Part shown: positions 1-9,510 of the stretch, piece after piece | How positions within the stretch are numbered: the stretch's first letter is position 1 | How the letters are laid out: every line of letters starts with the position of its first letter | Origin: Mycobacterium sp. OAS707 | Lineage (GTDB): Bacteria; Actinomycetota; Actinomycetes; Mycobacteriales; Mycobacteriaceae | Length of the DNA: 64,000 nucleotides | Direction: 5' to 3' | Assembly: GCF_014873705.1 (NCBI RefSeq) | Contig: NZ_JADBDS010000002.1 | Location: forward strand, 1,364,001 to 1,428,000 | Program-made: the position numbers and the translations under genes | The notes under the pieces: generated by a model | Database searches by the model: none | What the model saw: the letters and a program-made list of their open reading frames with translations, nothing else | Told to the model about the DNA's origin: nothing

Positions 1-295
1 TGATGGTGACCACGCGCAGCGGGTCGCCGATGCCCGACGAAACGCCCGCGATGTTGAACAGGGAGTCTATTGGACCGGCTATCGCCGCGGCGGCCCGATC
101 GATCGACTCGGCGTCGCCCAGATCGACCGCGTGAAACTCCTTGAGCTGCAGCGCAGGCCGTTGAACGTCGAGGCCGACGACCTGAGCGCCGAGATCGGTC
201 AGCTGCCGTGCAACGGATGCACCGATACCGGACGCACATCCGGTGACAACGGCGCGGCGGCCGTCGTAACGGAACAGCTCATCGGTCTGCGTCAC
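1..295 (-). CDS. SDR family oxidoreductase, N-terminal part (runs off left edge)
   Basis: Only the first 98 codons are in the window. The translation begins with GTG at 295 and shows a Rossmann nucleotide-binding motif, TGCASGIG, near residue 18 and a DVQ-type acidic end of beta-2, then an NIAG motif near residue 87. These are hallmarks of NAD(P)-dependent short-chain dehydrogenases. The start overlaps the stop of the upstream LLM gene by 4 bp (GTGA), so it is the sixth gene of the minus-strand ring-cleavage operon. The catalytic YxxxK and substrate region are outside the window, so the substrate is unknown. It probably acts on a keto or hydroxy intermediate of the same pathway. Confidence 0.85.
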   Translation of the reverse strand, partial: MTQTDELFRYDGRRAVVTGCASGIGASVARQLTDLGAQVVGLDVQRPALQLKEFHAVDLGDAESIDRAAAAIAGPIDSLFNIAGVSSGIGDPLRVVTI

Positions 296-1620
296 TTGTC
301 CGCGTTCGGATTCCTGCTCGTCCAGCCCTCTCCCGACTTGAGTTTGGCGGCCGCGGCCTCGATACCGGCGTTCATTTCCTCCATCGCCAGCGACACCTCG
401 TTGGCGGTGTAGTTCTCACGACCGGTAGGCAGACCGCCGAATGAGTAGGTCTCGTCGAACAGCGGAGCCGTCGACGTCGGCCTGCGCGCCTCTGCCTTCT
501 CCAGAATCGGCGCCATCCGCTTGGCTTTCTCGGCGGCCGCCTTCTCCTCGCGCTCGATGAACTCGGGCAACACTTCGGAGCCCATCAGCTCGATCGACTC
601 CATCGTCTCTTCGTGGCGGCGTGGAGTCAGCAGCAGGATCAGTTCGTCGACCCCGCTCTCCTCGTAGCCCCGCAGGAACTCCCGCACGGTGGCGGGGCTG
701 CCGATCGGACCGCGGTCAGGCCCGTAGACGATGCTCGGATCCTTTTCGATCTCCTCGAGGTGGCGCTGCCACACGCCGGTGCGGCCGGGCGTGTGCATGC
801 CGGTCATGTAGTAGTGCATGATGCCGAACGCGAAGAACCCGCCGCCCTTGCCGAGGCGCTCGATGGCCTGCTCGTCTGTGGGTGCCACCATCATCGACAA
901 ATCGCCGCCGATGGCGAGGATGTTCGGGTTCATCTGCGGCGTGACGGGCACGGCACTCTCCTCGAACTCCTTGTAGTAGCCGTTCACCCGCTCTGTCAGA
1001 GGGCCCGGTCCGGTGTACGCGAAACTCAATGCGCCGAGACCCTTTTGCGCGGCCATCGACACCGACGCCGGGCGGGTGCATGCGACCCATACCGGCGGGT
1101 GTGGCTTCTGTAGCGGCTTGGGAACCACATTGCGCGGCGGCATTTCGACGTGCTCGCCCTTGAATCCGGTGAACGGCTCTTCGATCATGCAGCGGATCGA
1201 AACCTCGAGAGCCTCTTCCCACATCTTGCGTTTGTCGGCCGGATCGATGCCGAAGCCGCCGAGCTCGCCCACCGATGACGACTCGCCGGTGCCGAACTCC
1301 ACGCGGCCATTGGACAGCAGGTCCAGTGTCGAGACGCGCTCGGCGACGCGAGCGGGGTGATTGACCGCGGGCGGCAGATGCATGATGCCGAAGCCGAGCC
1401 GAATGTCCTTGGTGCGCTGGCTCGCTGCGGCGAGGAAGATCTCCGGTGCGGTGGAGTGGCAGTACTCCTCGAGGAAGTGGTGTTCGGTCAGCCACACCGT
1501 CGAGAAGCCCGCCTTGTCTGCGGCCTCGACCTCGTCGAGCCCGTCCTGGAAAAGCTTGTGCTCATCGTCGGGCGTCCACGGCCGCGGCAGCGGGAATTCG
1601 TAGAACAGGGAAATCTTCAC
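292..1620 (-). CDS. LLM class (luciferase-like) flavin-dependent oxidoreductase
   Basis: This 442-aa protein begins [15 protein letters not shown] and has the luciferase-like monooxygenase fold: TVWLTEHHF near residue 41, LGFGIMHLPP near residue 75, and VEFGTGESS near residue 107. The family uses FMNH2 or F420H2. The long C-terminus and the EHHF motif favour an FMN-type monooxygenase similar to alkanal or ketone monooxygenases. GTG is the start, with GGAGGAAG upstream. It overlaps the KstD-like gene before it and the SDR after it by 4 bp each, which implies translational coupling. The role in the pathway, perhaps oxygenation of a cyclic ketone, is inferred only from context. Confidence 0.88.
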   Translation of the reverse strand: MKISLFYEFPLPRPWTPDDEHKLFQDGLDEVEAADKAGFSTVWLTEHHFLEEYCHSTAPEIFLAAASQRTKDIRLGFGIMHLPPAVNHPARVAERVSTLDLLSNGRVEFGTGESSSVGELGGFGIDPADKRKMWEEALEVSIRCMIEEPFTGFKGEHVEMPPRNVVPKPLQKPHPPVWVACTRPASVSMAAQKGLGALSFAYTGPGPLTERVNGYYKEFEESAVPVTPQMNPNILAIGGDLSMMVAPTDEQAIERLGKGGGFFAFGIMHYYMTGMHTPGRTGVWQRHLEEIEKDPSIVYGPDRGPIGSPATVREFLRGYEESGVDELILLLTPRRHEETMESIELMGSEVLPEFIEREEKAAAEKAKRMAPILEKAEARRPTSTAPLFDETYSFGGLPTGRENYTANEVSLAMEEMNAGIEAAAAKLKSGEGWTSRNPNADK

Positions 1621-3362
1621 TTGCTTCCTCCTTGGGAGATCGAGCGGTCTTGTCGGTTGATCCCGGATGTCGCTGCGATGTGTGTGGCCGCGACGTAACC
1701 GAACGTCATGGCCGGGCCGATGGTTGCGCCCGCTCCCGCGTAGCTGCGTCCCATCACAGCAGCTGACGCATTACCAACGGCGTAAAGGCCTTTCACGATG
1801 CTGTCGTCCTCGCGCAGCACGCGCGCGAACTCGTCGGTGCGCAGGCCGCCCGACGTGCCGAGGTCACCGAGGATGATCTGGAACGCGTAGTAAGGCGGCT
1901 TGCCCAGCGGATACAGGTTGGGGTTGGGCAACGTCGGGTCGCCGTAGTAGTTGTCGTAGGCGGAGTCGCCGCGGTTGAAGTCGTCGTCGTGGCCCCTGCG
2001 CGCCAACTCGTTGAAGCGCTCGGCCGTGGCAAGCAGATTGGCCGCAGGCACGCCGATCTTCGCGGCGAGTTCATCAAAGCTGTTGGCCTCCTTGACCACA
2101 CCGGAGTCCAGCCACGCCTTCGGCACTTTCCAGCCGGTGGGTACCGGCGCGAACGGAATCTTGGGGATCGGGAGATGACCGGCGACGACGTATCGGTGAA
2201 ACGACCGGATGTCGGTGATCAGCCAGCAAGGGATATGGGTGACGCCGGAGCGCTGGCCGTCGATCATCGCGTGGGCGAAGTCCATGTACGGCGCCGCCTC
2301 GTTGATGAAGCGCTTGCCATCGCCATTGACGACGAACTGGGACGGCATCATGCGCTCGTTGAGCATGAACTGCAGTCGTCCATCGGGCCAGCAGATCGCA
2401 GGGAACCACCACGCTTCGTCGAGCAGGTCGGTCGAGCCGCCGACCTTCTCCCCCGCCCTGATTCCGTCGCCGGTAGCAGCGGGATTGCCGAAACTCCAAT
2501 CCTTCTCGAGCACCGGAAGATGCTGCCGGCGCCAGGCCATGTCATGGTCGAACCCACCGCTGGCGAGGATCACCCCGCGCCGGGCCTGGATGCGCACCAG
2601 CTTGCCGTCCTTCTCGACGACGGCGCCCGTAACGGTTCCGTCGACATCGGTGATGAGCTCGGTCATCGGTGAGTGCAGCCACAGCGGAACGCCTTGCTGT
2701 TTGAGCGCCAGCCGCATCCGAGCAGCAAGTGACTGGCCGATGGCCGCCATCCGGTCACCGAACACCCGTGCGCGAAACATCCGCCAAATCAGTTTCAGCA
2801 GCACCGCTTTGCCTCGCCAGTTCTGCCGCACCTGGTAGAACAGCCGAAGATCTTTCGGGGCGAACCAAATTCCCTTCGGTGCAAGCGCCAACGGGTGCAG
2901 CAGGTTCTGCTCCTCGTCGCCGAGCTTGCGCAGGTCGATGGCGGGCACGTTGATGGTGCTGCCGAGCTCGGAGCCGCCGGGCAGTTCCGGGTAGTAGTCG
3001 GCGTATCCCGGTTTCCACACGAATTCGAACCACGGGCTGAGTTTTTCGAGGAACTCCATCATCTTCGGCGCACTGTCGACGTACTGCCGCAGCCGCCCAT
3101 CGCTGACCAGGCCGCCGGTGATCTGCTTGAGGTAGCCGAACACCTCGTCGGGATCGGGAACGTAGCCCTCCTTGCGCTGGCTCGGCGCACCCGGCACCCA
3201 GATGCCACCGCCGGACAACGCGGTCGAACCGCCGAACTGCGGAGACTTCTCGACCACGAGCGTCTCGAATCCCGACGCGTCGGCGGCCAGTGCCGCAGTC
3301 ATGCCGCCGCCGCCGGAGCCGATGACCAGCACGTCGACGGTGTGATCGAAGTGGTCAGACAT
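1617..3362 (-). CDS. KstD-like FAD-dependent dehydrogenase (copy 1)
   Basis: This 581-aa flavoprotein belongs to the 3-ketosteroid delta-1-dehydrogenase / fumarate reductase flavoprotein group. The N-terminal FAD motif GSGGGG lies near residue 15, [18 protein letters not shown] follows, and LASGGFD marks the second FAD contact. Tyrosines at the positions expected for KstD catalysis seem present: [19 protein letters not shown] and [13 protein letters not shown]. The chosen ATG at 3362 overlaps the mhpB stop by 8 bp; an in-frame start at 3386 would add eight residues of no obvious homology. KstD enzymes introduce a double bond next to a ring ketone. Beside mhpABC this could mean dehydrogenating an alicyclic ketone towards a phenol, which is inference. 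The ring need not be a steroid. Confidence 0.85.
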   Translation of the reverse strand: MSDHFDHTVDVLVIGSGGGGMTAALAADASGFETLVVEKSPQFGGSTALSGGGIWVPGAPSQRKEGYVPDPDEVFGYLKQITGGLVSDGRLRQYVDSAPKMMEFLEKLSPWFEFVWKPGYADYYPELPGGSELGSTINVPAIDLRKLGDEEQNLLHPLALAPKGIWFAPKDLRLFYQVRQNWRGKAVLLKLIWRMFRARVFGDRMAAIGQSLAARMRLALKQQGVPLWLHSPMTELITDVDGTVTGAVVEKDGKLVRIQARRGVILASGGFDHDMAWRRQHLPVLEKDWSFGNPAATGDGIRAGEKVGGSTDLLDEAWWFPAICWPDGRLQFMLNERMMPSQFVVNGDGKRFINEAAPYMDFAHAMIDGQRSGVTHIPCWLITDIRSFHRYVVAGHLPIPKIPFAPVPTGWKVPKAWLDSGVVKEANSFDELAAKIGVPAANLLATAERFNELARRGHDDDFNRGDSAYDNYYGDPTLPNPNLYPLGKPPYYAFQIILGDLGTSGGLRTDEFARVLREDDSIVKGLYAVGNASAAVMGRSYAGAGATIGPAMTFGYVAATHIAATSGINRQDRSISQGGSK

Positions 3363-4296
3363 CGAGCACCGCCGTTCGGATCGCAAAACCGGCGATCAGT
3401 TCCGGTGCCGCCCGGTAGAAGCGATGCTGTGTCTGATAGGGCCCGTGCGCGGCCAAGGCCGCGAAAGCGGCCACCCACGTGCGGATTTCGTGTGCCGAGT
3501 GGCCGGCTTCCTTCTCGATCCACGCGTTCGACCACGCGTCGACGTCGGCAAGCCGGTTGGAGTCGAGCAGTTCCAGAAAGGCATGGTCCCAGTCGGGGTT
3601 CAGGGCTTGCAGCGAGCCTTGACCGTGTGCGAACTCGCGCGCGGCCTCCATCACGGCGACCTGCCTGGCCTGTCGCTGCTCGGCTGTCATCGGGTTGCCG
3701 TGCACGATCCGGTCCAACGCCGCAGGAGGTGCCGTCGCCAATGTCGGCACCGGCGGATCGTGCGACAGCCCACCGGATCCGATGACCAGCACCCGCTTGC
3801 CGAGCGTCGCAAGGTACGTCCCCACAACGGAACCCAACGTCCGCACCCGACGCAGTGGACCAAGCGGGGTGGCGACCGAGTTGATGAAGATCGGGATCAC
3901 CGGGCGGGCCGTCGCGTCGCCGAACAACTTCTGCAGCGGTTGCACTGTGCCGTGATCGACATCCATGCTGGCCGAGATCGCCACGTCGACACCGGATTCG
4001 AGAACAGCCTCGGCACATTCGGTCGCGATGTCCTCGGGCACATCGAGTGGTCCGGCATGGGTGCCGTAGTCACCGACGCCTTGCGCCGCGGTACCGATGC
4101 AGAACGGCGGCATCGTCCGGTAGAAGAAGCCGTTGTAGTGATCAGGCGAGAAGATGACGACCAGTTCGGGGTCGTACGCGGCGACGAAGTCGCGCGCCTG
4201 CCCCAGCGCGGAGTCGATGTCGTCAAGCAGTTCCTGCGACGGTCCCGGAAGGTTCAGCAGTGGGCTGTGCGACATGCAACAGAGGGCGAGTGGCAC
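3355..4296 (-). CDS. mhpB: MhpB-like 2,3-dihydroxyphenylpropionate 1,2-dioxygenase (class III extradiol)
   Basis: This 313-aa protein matches my memory of E. coli MhpB along its whole length. CCMSHSPLL is at the N-terminus, PDHYNGFFY at 51-59, MPPFC at 62-66, DVDHG with His115, and [12 protein letters not shown] with His179. His115 and His179 are the catalytic positions described for MhpB. It would cleave the catechol ring of a 3-carboxyethylcatechol-type substrate using Fe(II) and O2. The start is GTG at 4296 with a strong GGAGGAGGT five bases upstream. The gene begins 74 bp before the mhpA stop. The actual catechol may carry a different side chain. Confidence 0.93.
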   Translation of the reverse strand: MPLALCCMSHSPLLNLPGPSQELLDDIDSALGQARDFVAAYDPELVVIFSPDHYNGFFYRTMPPFCIGTAAQGVGDYGTHAGPLDVPEDIATECAEAVLESGVDVAISASMDVDHGTVQPLQKLFGDATARPVIPIFINSVATPLGPLRRVRTLGSVVGTYLATLGKRVLVIGSGGLSHDPPVPTLATAPPAALDRIVHGNPMTAEQRQARQVAVMEAAREFAHGQGSLQALNPDWDHAFLELLDSNRLADVDAWSNAWIEKEAGHSAHEIRTWVAAFAALAAHGPYQTQHRFYRAAPELIAGFAIRTAVLDV

Positions 4297-5899
4297 CGTT
4301 ACCTCCTCCCTGGGTCAGACAAAGGACTTTGAACAGTGATGTGGACATCTCTGGTGCGCGTTGGGCGATGCAAGCGCCCGCGATGCAGCGATCGGGCCGC
4401 AGGAACAGCACCGACTCGGTGTGCGCGTCGAACCACGATTTCAGCGCGCCGGTGCGATCACCGACGATCACGACGTCGGGGTCGTCGTGCCCAGTCCAGT
4501 GCAACTGTGTCATCGGCCGAGCGGCAAAGAACTTGGTGCCCAACGCCTTCCAGCGGTCGAACACCTCGGCGCCGAGGAACGCGCGTGGGTTGTTGCTCCA
4601 ACACAGCACGGCGAAGCCCGGCCCCAGCACATCGTCGAGCAGAACATTCTGCTGTTCACGAGTGTCGACTCGCGGCTGGATGAACAGGGTGCCCGTCGGT
4701 GAGGTGTCCTCACCGACGTGGACCACCGCGCCGTCTGTGTACCGCGGCATGGGCTTGAACCGCATCTCGAGGATGTAGCGCTTGAGCGTGGGCACCACGG
4801 AGGCCGCGTGGATGACGCGGTCGCGCAGCGCCGCAACCCGCCGGTTGGTCGGCGAGATGACTCGGCCCACCAACGTCGACAGGTCGATCATCGCGCGGGC
4901 GTGCTTGCGACGTTCGACGTCATAGGTGTCGAGCAGCGCGTCGTCGGCGTGGCCGTTGACGACCGCGGCGAGTTTCCAGCCGAGGTTCGCCGCGTCCCGG
5001 ATGCCGCTGTTGTAACCCTGTCCCTGCCACACCGGCATCAGGTGCGCGGCGTCGCCGGCCAGCATCAGCCGTCCTTTCCGGAACGCCCCTGCGATGCGCG
5101 AGTGGTGGGTGTAGACGCGGTGCCGGATGATGTCGACGCGCTCCGGATGCGGAACAAGTTGCGCGAGCATCCGTCTGACGAAGGCAGGATCCTCGGCCTC
5201 TTCGTCGGACTCGTCGCCGTGGATCATGAACTCGAAGCGTCGAATTCCGTGCGCGATGGCGATCGAGACATACGGGCGCGCAGGATCGGCGCCGACTTCG
5301 CTGTTGGGGTGGCCGAGCGGATCATTGGCACAGTCGATGACGAGCCACCGCGTCGAGGACGTGGTGCCGTCGAACGACACCCCCATCAGGCGGCGGGTGA
5401 CACTGCGACCGCCGTCGCACCCCACCACATAGCGTGTCCGCACGGGCTGCTGCCCGTCGGCGAACTCGAGCGTCACGCCCTCTTCGGTTTCGACGCACGT
5501 CTGCATCCGATGCCCGAATCGAACCTCGACGTGGTCGAATCGCTCGAGGCCGCCGAACAATTCAGCGTCGACCATCGGCTGAACGAAGCCGTTGCGCTTG
5601 GGCCAGCCGAACCGCGCATCGGGCGGGGCCATCTCGGCAAGCAGCTTGCGCTTGGCATCGAAGAATCGCAGGATCTGGTTCGGGACAGTGTGTGGCAGGA
5701 CGCGGTCGACAAGGCCGATCGACTGGAAGGTGCGCAGCGCCTCATCGTCGAGGCCGACGCCGCGGGGATAGTCGATGAGAGTGTCGCGTTCCTCCACGAC
5801 TAGTGTCCGAACACCCTGCAGGCCAAGGATGTTCGCCAGAGTCAGGCCCGAAGGGCCTGCCCCGACGATGACGACGTCCGCCTCGTTGGTCATCGTCAA
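4223..5899 (-). CDS. mhpA: MhpA-like 3-(3-hydroxyphenyl)propionate hydroxylase
   Basis: This 558-aa class A flavoprotein monooxygenase has the FAD GxGxxG motif GAGPSG near residue 12, the DG motif VVGCDGGRS near 160, and the GD motif [10 protein letters not shown] near 280. The C-terminal thioredoxin-like domain ends in LRPDRCIAG. It would ortho-hydroxylate a phenol to the catechol that the next gene cleaves, using NADH and O2. Length is close to the E. coli enzyme (554 aa). The last 24 residues overlap the mhpB start region and look low in conservation, so the stop may have drifted downstream. Its start overlaps the hydrolase stop by 4 bp (ATGA). Confidence 0.92.
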   Translation of the reverse strand: MTMTNEADVVIVGAGPSGLTLANILGLQGVRTLVVEERDTLIDYPRGVGLDDEALRTFQSIGLVDRVLPHTVPNQILRFFDAKRKLLAEMAPPDARFGWPKRNGFVQPMVDAELFGGLERFDHVEVRFGHRMQTCVETEEGVTLEFADGQQPVRTRYVVGCDGGRSVTRRLMGVSFDGTTSSTRWLVIDCANDPLGHPNSEVGADPARPYVSIAIAHGIRRFEFMIHGDESDEEAEDPAFVRRMLAQLVPHPERVDIIRHRVYTHHSRIAGAFRKGRLMLAGDAAHLMPVWQGQGYNSGIRDAANLGWKLAAVVNGHADDALLDTYDVERRKHARAMIDLSTLVGRVISPTNRRVAALRDRVIHAASVVPTLKRYILEMRFKPMPRYTDGAVVHVGEDTSPTGTLFIQPRVDTREQQNVLLDDVLGPGFAVLCWSNNPRAFLGAEVFDRWKALGTKFFAARPMTQLHWTGHDDPDVVIVGDRTGALKSWFDAHTESVLFLRPDRCIAGACIAQRAPEMSTSLFKVLCLTQGGGNGATRPLLHVAQPTAEPSGTVAGTA

Positions 5900-6759
5900 C
5901 GGCCCAACAGGAACTCGAGGTGAAGCGAGTTGAACGTCTTGGGATCCTCGTACTGCGGCCAGTGCCCGCAGCCCGGCATCACTTCGAAGCGGGCGCCGCG
6001 GATCATCGATGCCATGCGGCGACCTTCAGCGACGTCGGCGGTCGGGTCGTCGCTGGTCCACACCACCAGCGTCGGCGCGGTGATCGCGCCATACTCTGCC
6101 GGGCCGAGCAGGTTGCGTGCGCGAATCTCCGGATCCTGCAGCGCCATAATGTCTTTCATTGCCGCAACGAAGCCGGGTTGGCGGTAGACGCGTTGTCTGC
6201 TTGCGACGATGTCGTCGTAATCCTTGGACTTGTCGGCCATCAGCCATTTGATCCGCGCCTGCACGGTTTCCCATGACGGATTCTCCGCGGCCGCCATCGA
6301 CAACGTGATGATCCGCTTCATCACCTCGGGGTCGGCTTGTGAGCCGCCTGCGGTGTTGAGCACCAGCCTGTCGATCCGATCGGGGTGGTCGATCGCGGCG
6401 CGCGCGGCGACCCAACCCCCGAGCGACTCGCCGCTGATGTGAGCACGCTCTGCACCGATCGCATGAAGGAACGCCATCAGGTGATCCACATAGTGCCGCA
6501 CCTCGAGCGGATGCCCCGGCTTGTCGGTGTAGCCGTGGCCGAGCATGTCGATCGACCAGGTGGAGAAGTGTTCGGCGTGGGCTTCGAGGTTGCGCACGTA
6601 CGCCTCGGCGTGACCGCCGGAGCCGTGCAGAAACACCAGCGCAGGACTGCCGGGATCACCGGCGTGCAGGTAGCGGGTGCGCACTCCGCCCGCGTCGAGG
6701 TAACCCTGCGAGAACGGGACGCCCTGAAGGTCGCTCCAGATGCTCTCGAAGTCCGTCAC
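5896..6759 (-). CDS. mhpC: MhpC-like C-C bond hydrolase (alpha/beta hydrolase)
   Basis: This 287-aa alpha/beta hydrolase has an oxyanion-hole HGSGG at 45-49, nucleophile elbow GESLGG with Ser112, a likely acid Asp near 238 and catalytic His266 in [10 protein letters not shown]. The GHWPQ context is typical of meta-cleavage product hydrolases such as MhpC and BphD. It would split the ring-fission product made by MhpB into a dienoate and a carboxylic acid. It is the first gene of the minus operon. The GTG start is preceded by GAGGGGAAG, and the GAGAAT palindrome lies 20 bp upstream of the start. No MhpD, MhpE or MhpF homologue follows in the window. Confidence 0.88.
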   Translation of the reverse strand: MTDFESIWSDLQGVPFSQGYLDAGGVRTRYLHAGDPGSPALVFLHGSGGHAEAYVRNLEAHAEHFSTWSIDMLGHGYTDKPGHPLEVRHYVDHLMAFLHAIGAERAHISGESLGGWVAARAAIDHPDRIDRLVLNTAGGSQADPEVMKRIITLSMAAAENPSWETVQARIKWLMADKSKDYDDIVASRQRVYRQPGFVAAMKDIMALQDPEIRARNLLGPAEYGAITAPTLVVWTSDDPTADVAEGRRMASMIRGARFEVMPGCGHWPQYEDPKTFNSLHLEFLLGR

Positions 6760-6778
6760 TGCTTCCCCTCTTGACGGC

Positions 6779-6793
6779 GAGAATCCGATTCTC
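6779..6793. promoter_or_regulatory. Operator-like palindrome, site A: GAGAATCCGATTCTC
   Basis: Perfect 6-3-6 inverted repeat, extended by one more complementary pair (C...G) on either side. It lies 20 bp from the start codon of the MhpC-like gene and 97 bp from the IclR start. The same arms with different spacers occur at 14344 and 21653. I infer a repressor or activator site controlling the ring-cleavage operon. Confidence 0.75.
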
Positions 6794-6822
6794 GTATTTT
6801 GTAAGCACTCTGCTCATTTATC

Positions 6823-6836
6823 GCACATCCATGTGC
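6823..6836. promoter_or_regulatory. Palindrome GCACATCCATGTGC upstream of the IclR gene
   Basis: Perfect 6-2-6 inverted repeat ending two bases before a TATAGT -10 hexamer at 6839-6844 for the plus strand. The position between -35 and -10 suits a regulator of the IclR gene promoter. It differs in sequence from site A. Confidence 0.5.
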
Positions 6837-6838
6837 AC

Positions 6839-6844
6839 TATAGT
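6839..6844 (+). promoter_or_regulatory. Probable -10 hexamer TATAGT for the IclR gene
   Basis: TATAGT is close to the TANNNT consensus of mycobacterial SigA promoters and would place the transcript start near 6851, giving a leader of about 40 bases with AAGGAAGGGG before the ATG at 6890. No clear -35 hexamer is seen. Confidence 0.45.
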
Positions 6845-6852
6845 CAGAGCAT

Positions 6853-6867
6853 CACTCTCGCAGAGTG
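6853..6867. promoter_or_regulatory. Palindrome CACTCTCGCAGAGTG just downstream of the IclR -10
   Basis: Perfect 6-3-6 inverted repeat at the expected transcript start of the IclR gene. This is a position suited to autorepression. It has the same geometry as site A but unrelated arms, so it may be the IclR protein's own site. Confidence 0.5.
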
Positions 6868-6889
6868 GATCTGTCAAGGAAGGGGCGCG

Positions 6890-7606
6890 ATGTCGTCGGA
6901 GGGCGCAGCCCGGCATGGAACCGAGCCGACACCGAACGGTGCGCCGGGCTCGCAGACCCTGGCCAGGGGCTTGGCGGCATTGCAACTGGTCGCCGCGTCC
7001 CCGAACGGGTTGACGGTGCAGCAGGTCGCCGACGACATCGGCGTCCATCGCACGATCGCCTACCGACTGCTCAGCACGCTCGCGCAGTTCCGGATGTTGG
7101 TAAAAGGCGAGGACGGCAGGTATCGATCAGCCGCCGGACTCGCGGTGCTGGGCGCGTCGTACGACAACAACGTGCGGCAGCTGAGTGTGCCGACGCTGCG
7201 CAAACTGGCCGACGGACTCGGCACGACGGTGTCCCTGCTCGTCGCCGAGGGCGATCAGCAGGTGGCGATCGCGGTCATCGTGCCAACCAATGTCTTCTAT
7301 CAGCTGAACTTCCACGAGGGCAGCCGATACCCGCTGGAACGCGGCGCCGCTGGTATCGCGCTGCTCGCCAGCATGCCGCCGCGCCCAGGCGAACGTGAAC
7401 TCGTTCCCCAAGCGCGACAACAGGGTTGGATCATCACCCACGGTGAAGTCGAGCCGAACACCTTCGGCCTTGCGGTACCGGTGAGGCGCCGGCCACCGTC
7501 TCCGCCGACGTGCATCAATCTCATCTCGCATCGCGAGGACGTCGTGATGGACGGCAGAGACGCGGTCATCAAGGCCGCCGACGAACTTTCCGCGATCCTG
7601 AGCTGA
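6890..7606 (+). CDS. IclR family transcriptional regulator
   Basis: The 238-aa protein has an N-terminal winged helix (SQTLARGLAALQ through GLTVQQVADDIGVHRTIAYRLLSTL, about residues 22-75) and a C-terminal GAF-like effector domain (LERGAAGIALLAS, GLAVPV), the usual IclR layout. ATG at 6890 has AAGGAAGGGG upstream; the longer in-frame start at 6740 would overlap the hydrolase gene and the promoter palindromes. It is divergent from the ring-cleavage operon and 14 bp upstream of a KstD-like gene, so it likely controls one or both. IclR regulators of aromatic pathways (PcaR, PobR, MhpR) commonly sense the pathway substrate, but the ligand is unknown. Confidence 0.9.
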   Translation: MSSEGAARHGTEPTPNGAPGSQTLARGLAALQLVAASPNGLTVQQVADDIGVHRTIAYRLLSTLAQFRMLVKGEDGRYRSAAGLAVLGASYDNNVRQLSVPTLRKLADGLGTTVSLLVAEGDQQVAIAVIVPTNVFYQLNFHEGSRYPLERGAAGIALLASMPPRPGERELVPQARQQGWIITHGEVEPNTFGLAVPVRRRPPSPPTCINLISHREDVVMDGRDAVIKAADELSAILS

Positions 7607-7620
7607 AGGGAGCCTCGAAC

Positions 7621-9222
7621 ATGAGCGACTGGGACACCGAAGTCGACGTGGTCGTGCTGGGCAGCGGCGGTGCGGGTTTGACCGCCGCACTGACCGCGGC
7701 GAGCAACGGCGCGTCGGTGGAGGTCTACGAGAAGGCGGCGACGGTCGGTGGCACGACGGCGGTTTCCGGGGGCATCGTCTGGATTCCGGCGCACAGTCGG
7801 GCGTCCGATGGCGAGTTGCCGGTCGAGGACGCGATGGCGTACTTGCGTGCCCAGTCTCTCGGTTTCATGGACGACGAGCTGATGGAGACATTTGTCCGGA
7901 CCGGCGCCGAAATGTTGGATTACGTTGAGGCGCATAGCGAGCTGCAATTCGAGATCGCCGAGGGGTTTCCCGACTACAAGCCGGAACTGCCCGGCGGACG
8001 ACCCGGCGGCGGGCGGTCGCTGAACGCCCGACCCTTTGACCTGGCGCGACTCGGCGAGTGGCGGGACCGAATCACGTCGTTCCCAGCAGATTTCAGCAAC
8101 GTCGGCATCGACGCGGAGACACGGGCGAGGATCCACGCGTCGGTCGACAACGAAGACGGCGACTTCTGCGTGGCGGGCACCGCGTTGATCGCCGGGCTCC
8201 TAAAGGGTCTGCTCGACGTCGGCGCCGCGCCGCGGACGAATGCCCGTGCGGTGGAGCTGATTGGCGACTCGTCGTCGATCACGGGCGTGCGGATCGATGT
8301 GGACGGCATGGATATTCGCGTTGGTGCCCGACGCGGTGTGGTGCTGGCGACCGGCGGGTTCGAATGGGACACCAAGCTCGTCGAAGCATATCTGCGCGGA
8401 CCGATGCACGGTGCGGTGTCACCGCCGAACAACACCGGCGACGGGCTGCGGATGGCGATGGCACATGGCGCCGACCTGGCGAACATGGGCGAGGCGTGGT
8501 GGGTGCCGATCGTGCAGCTGCCCGGCGACACGTTCCAGGGGCATCCGCGCAGTCGCAGTGTGCGCCTCGAGCGGACCCGGCCGCGCAGCATCATCGTCAA
8601 CCGTTCCGGCAAGCGGTTTCTCAACGAGGCGGGCGAATACAACTCGATGGCGGGACCGTTCCAATACCTCGACCCGCGCGGCGGGTACGCGAACGACCCG
8701 GCGTGGATCGTGTTCGACTCGCTGCATCTCAAACGCTACGGCTTCCTCGGTGTCGCGCCCGGCGAGCCTGCCCCTGAGTGGTTCTGCCCGTCGGCCGACC
8801 TCGCCGAACTCGAGGCGAAGACCGGCATAGACGCCGACGGCCTCGCCCGCACGCTGGCGGCGTGGAACGACAACGTCGCTCACGACACCGACCCCGACTT
8901 CGGCAGGGGCTCAAGCGCTTACGACGGATACTGGGGCGACGACAAAGCGACCACGACCGCGGGCAAGACGCTTGGCCCCATCGACACCGCGCCGTACTAC
9001 GCCGTGCCGGTGTCCGTCGGCGCGATGGGCACCAAGGGGGGCCCACGAACCGACCGCGACGGTCGCGTCCTCCACGTCAACGGCTCCGTCATTCCCGGGT
9101 TGTTTGCCGCGGGCAACGCGATGGCGGGGGCAACCGGCAAGGCATACGGCGGCGCGGGCGGGACGCTGGGCCCGGCGATGGTCTTCGGCTACCGTGCGGG
9201 TCTCGCCGCTTCAGCCAGCTAA
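7621..9222 (+). CDS. KstD-like FAD-dependent dehydrogenase (copy 2)
   Basis: A 533-aa flavoprotein starting MSDWDTEVDVVVLGSGGAG at ATG 7621, with GAAGGGAG as ribosome site. FAD motifs are GSGGAG near 15, VYEKAATVGGTTAVSGG near 35 and LATGGFEWD near 240. C-terminal GKAYGGAGGTLGPAMVFGY keeps the tyrosine and glycine expected near the KstD active site, and FPDYKPELPGG and GEYNSMAGP match other active-site segments. It is only moderately similar to copy 1, so the two probably act on different ring positions or intermediates. It is co-transcribed with IclR. Its stop overlaps the 3' end of the convergent COX4-like gene by 12 bp. Confidence 0.85.
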   Translation: MSDWDTEVDVVVLGSGGAGLTAALTAASNGASVEVYEKAATVGGTTAVSGGIVWIPAHSRASDGELPVEDAMAYLRAQSLGFMDDELMETFVRTGAEMLDYVEAHSELQFEIAEGFPDYKPELPGGRPGGGRSLNARPFDLARLGEWRDRITSFPADFSNVGIDAETRARIHASVDNEDGDFCVAGTALIAGLLKGLLDVGAAPRTNARAVELIGDSSSITGVRIDVDGMDIRVGARRGVVLATGGFEWDTKLVEAYLRGPMHGAVSPPNNTGDGLRMAMAHGADLANMGEAWWVPIVQLPGDTFQGHPRSRSVRLERTRPRSIIVNRSGKRFLNEAGEYNSMAGPFQYLDPRGGYANDPAWIVFDSLHLKRYGFLGVAPGEPAPEWFCPSADLAELEAKTGIDADGLARTLAAWNDNVAHDTDPDFGRGSSAYDGYWGDDKATTTAGKTLGPIDTAPYYAVPVSVGAMGTKGGPRTDRDGRVLHVNGSVIPGLFAAGNAMAGATGKAYGGAGGTLGPAMVFGYRAGLAASAS

Positions 9223-9507
9223 CGCCGAGGCGATGAAGTAGCTGCCGAGCAACATCGTCGCCATCAGCAGAACCCACCCGTCAGTGAGGCGACGCAGCAG
9301 CACCGGAGCGTGTCGCACCTCCATGAACTCCCGAAAGATGATGCGCACCTTCACAAGAGCGATGACGATAGCGGCGACCGTGACGACCGTGCTCGCCTTC
9401 AGCGCCCCGTGGTCATCGGCCGAGTGGTCCAGCCAGATGTAAGCCAGCGTCATGGCGGTGAGCACGAGCCAGACGATCGCCAGCCTCTTGTTGAAAGTTC
9501 CGCTCAC
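9211..9507 (-). CDS. Cytochrome c oxidase subunit IV-like small membrane protein
   Basis: This 98-aa protein has three predicted membrane segments (residues about 8-26, 37-56, 73-96) and a short cytoplasmic loop with FREFMEVRHAP. Length and FREFMEVR motif are typical of the prokaryotic cytochrome c oxidase subunit IV / NorF-like family that stabilises haem-copper oxidases. It is the last gene of a four-gene minus operon, 3 bp after the subunit III homologue. No haem-copper catalytic subunit is in the window. Confidence 0.8.
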   Translation of the reverse strand: MSGTFNKRLAIVWLVLTAMTLAYIWLDHSADDHGALKASTVVTVAAIVIALVKVRIIFREFMEVRHAPVLLRRLTDGWVLLMATMLLGSYFIASALAG

Positions 9508-9510
9508 GGC

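Noticed and set aside
6740..6889. Longer N-terminus for the IclR protein
   Set aside because: Would code through the promoter palindromes and overlap the hydrolase start; ATG 6890 has a good ribosome site.
1..9222. Assigning the KstD-like genes as steroid enzymes
   Set aside because: The family includes dehydrogenases for other ring ketones and no other cholesterol ring genes (hsaC/D, kshA) are present.
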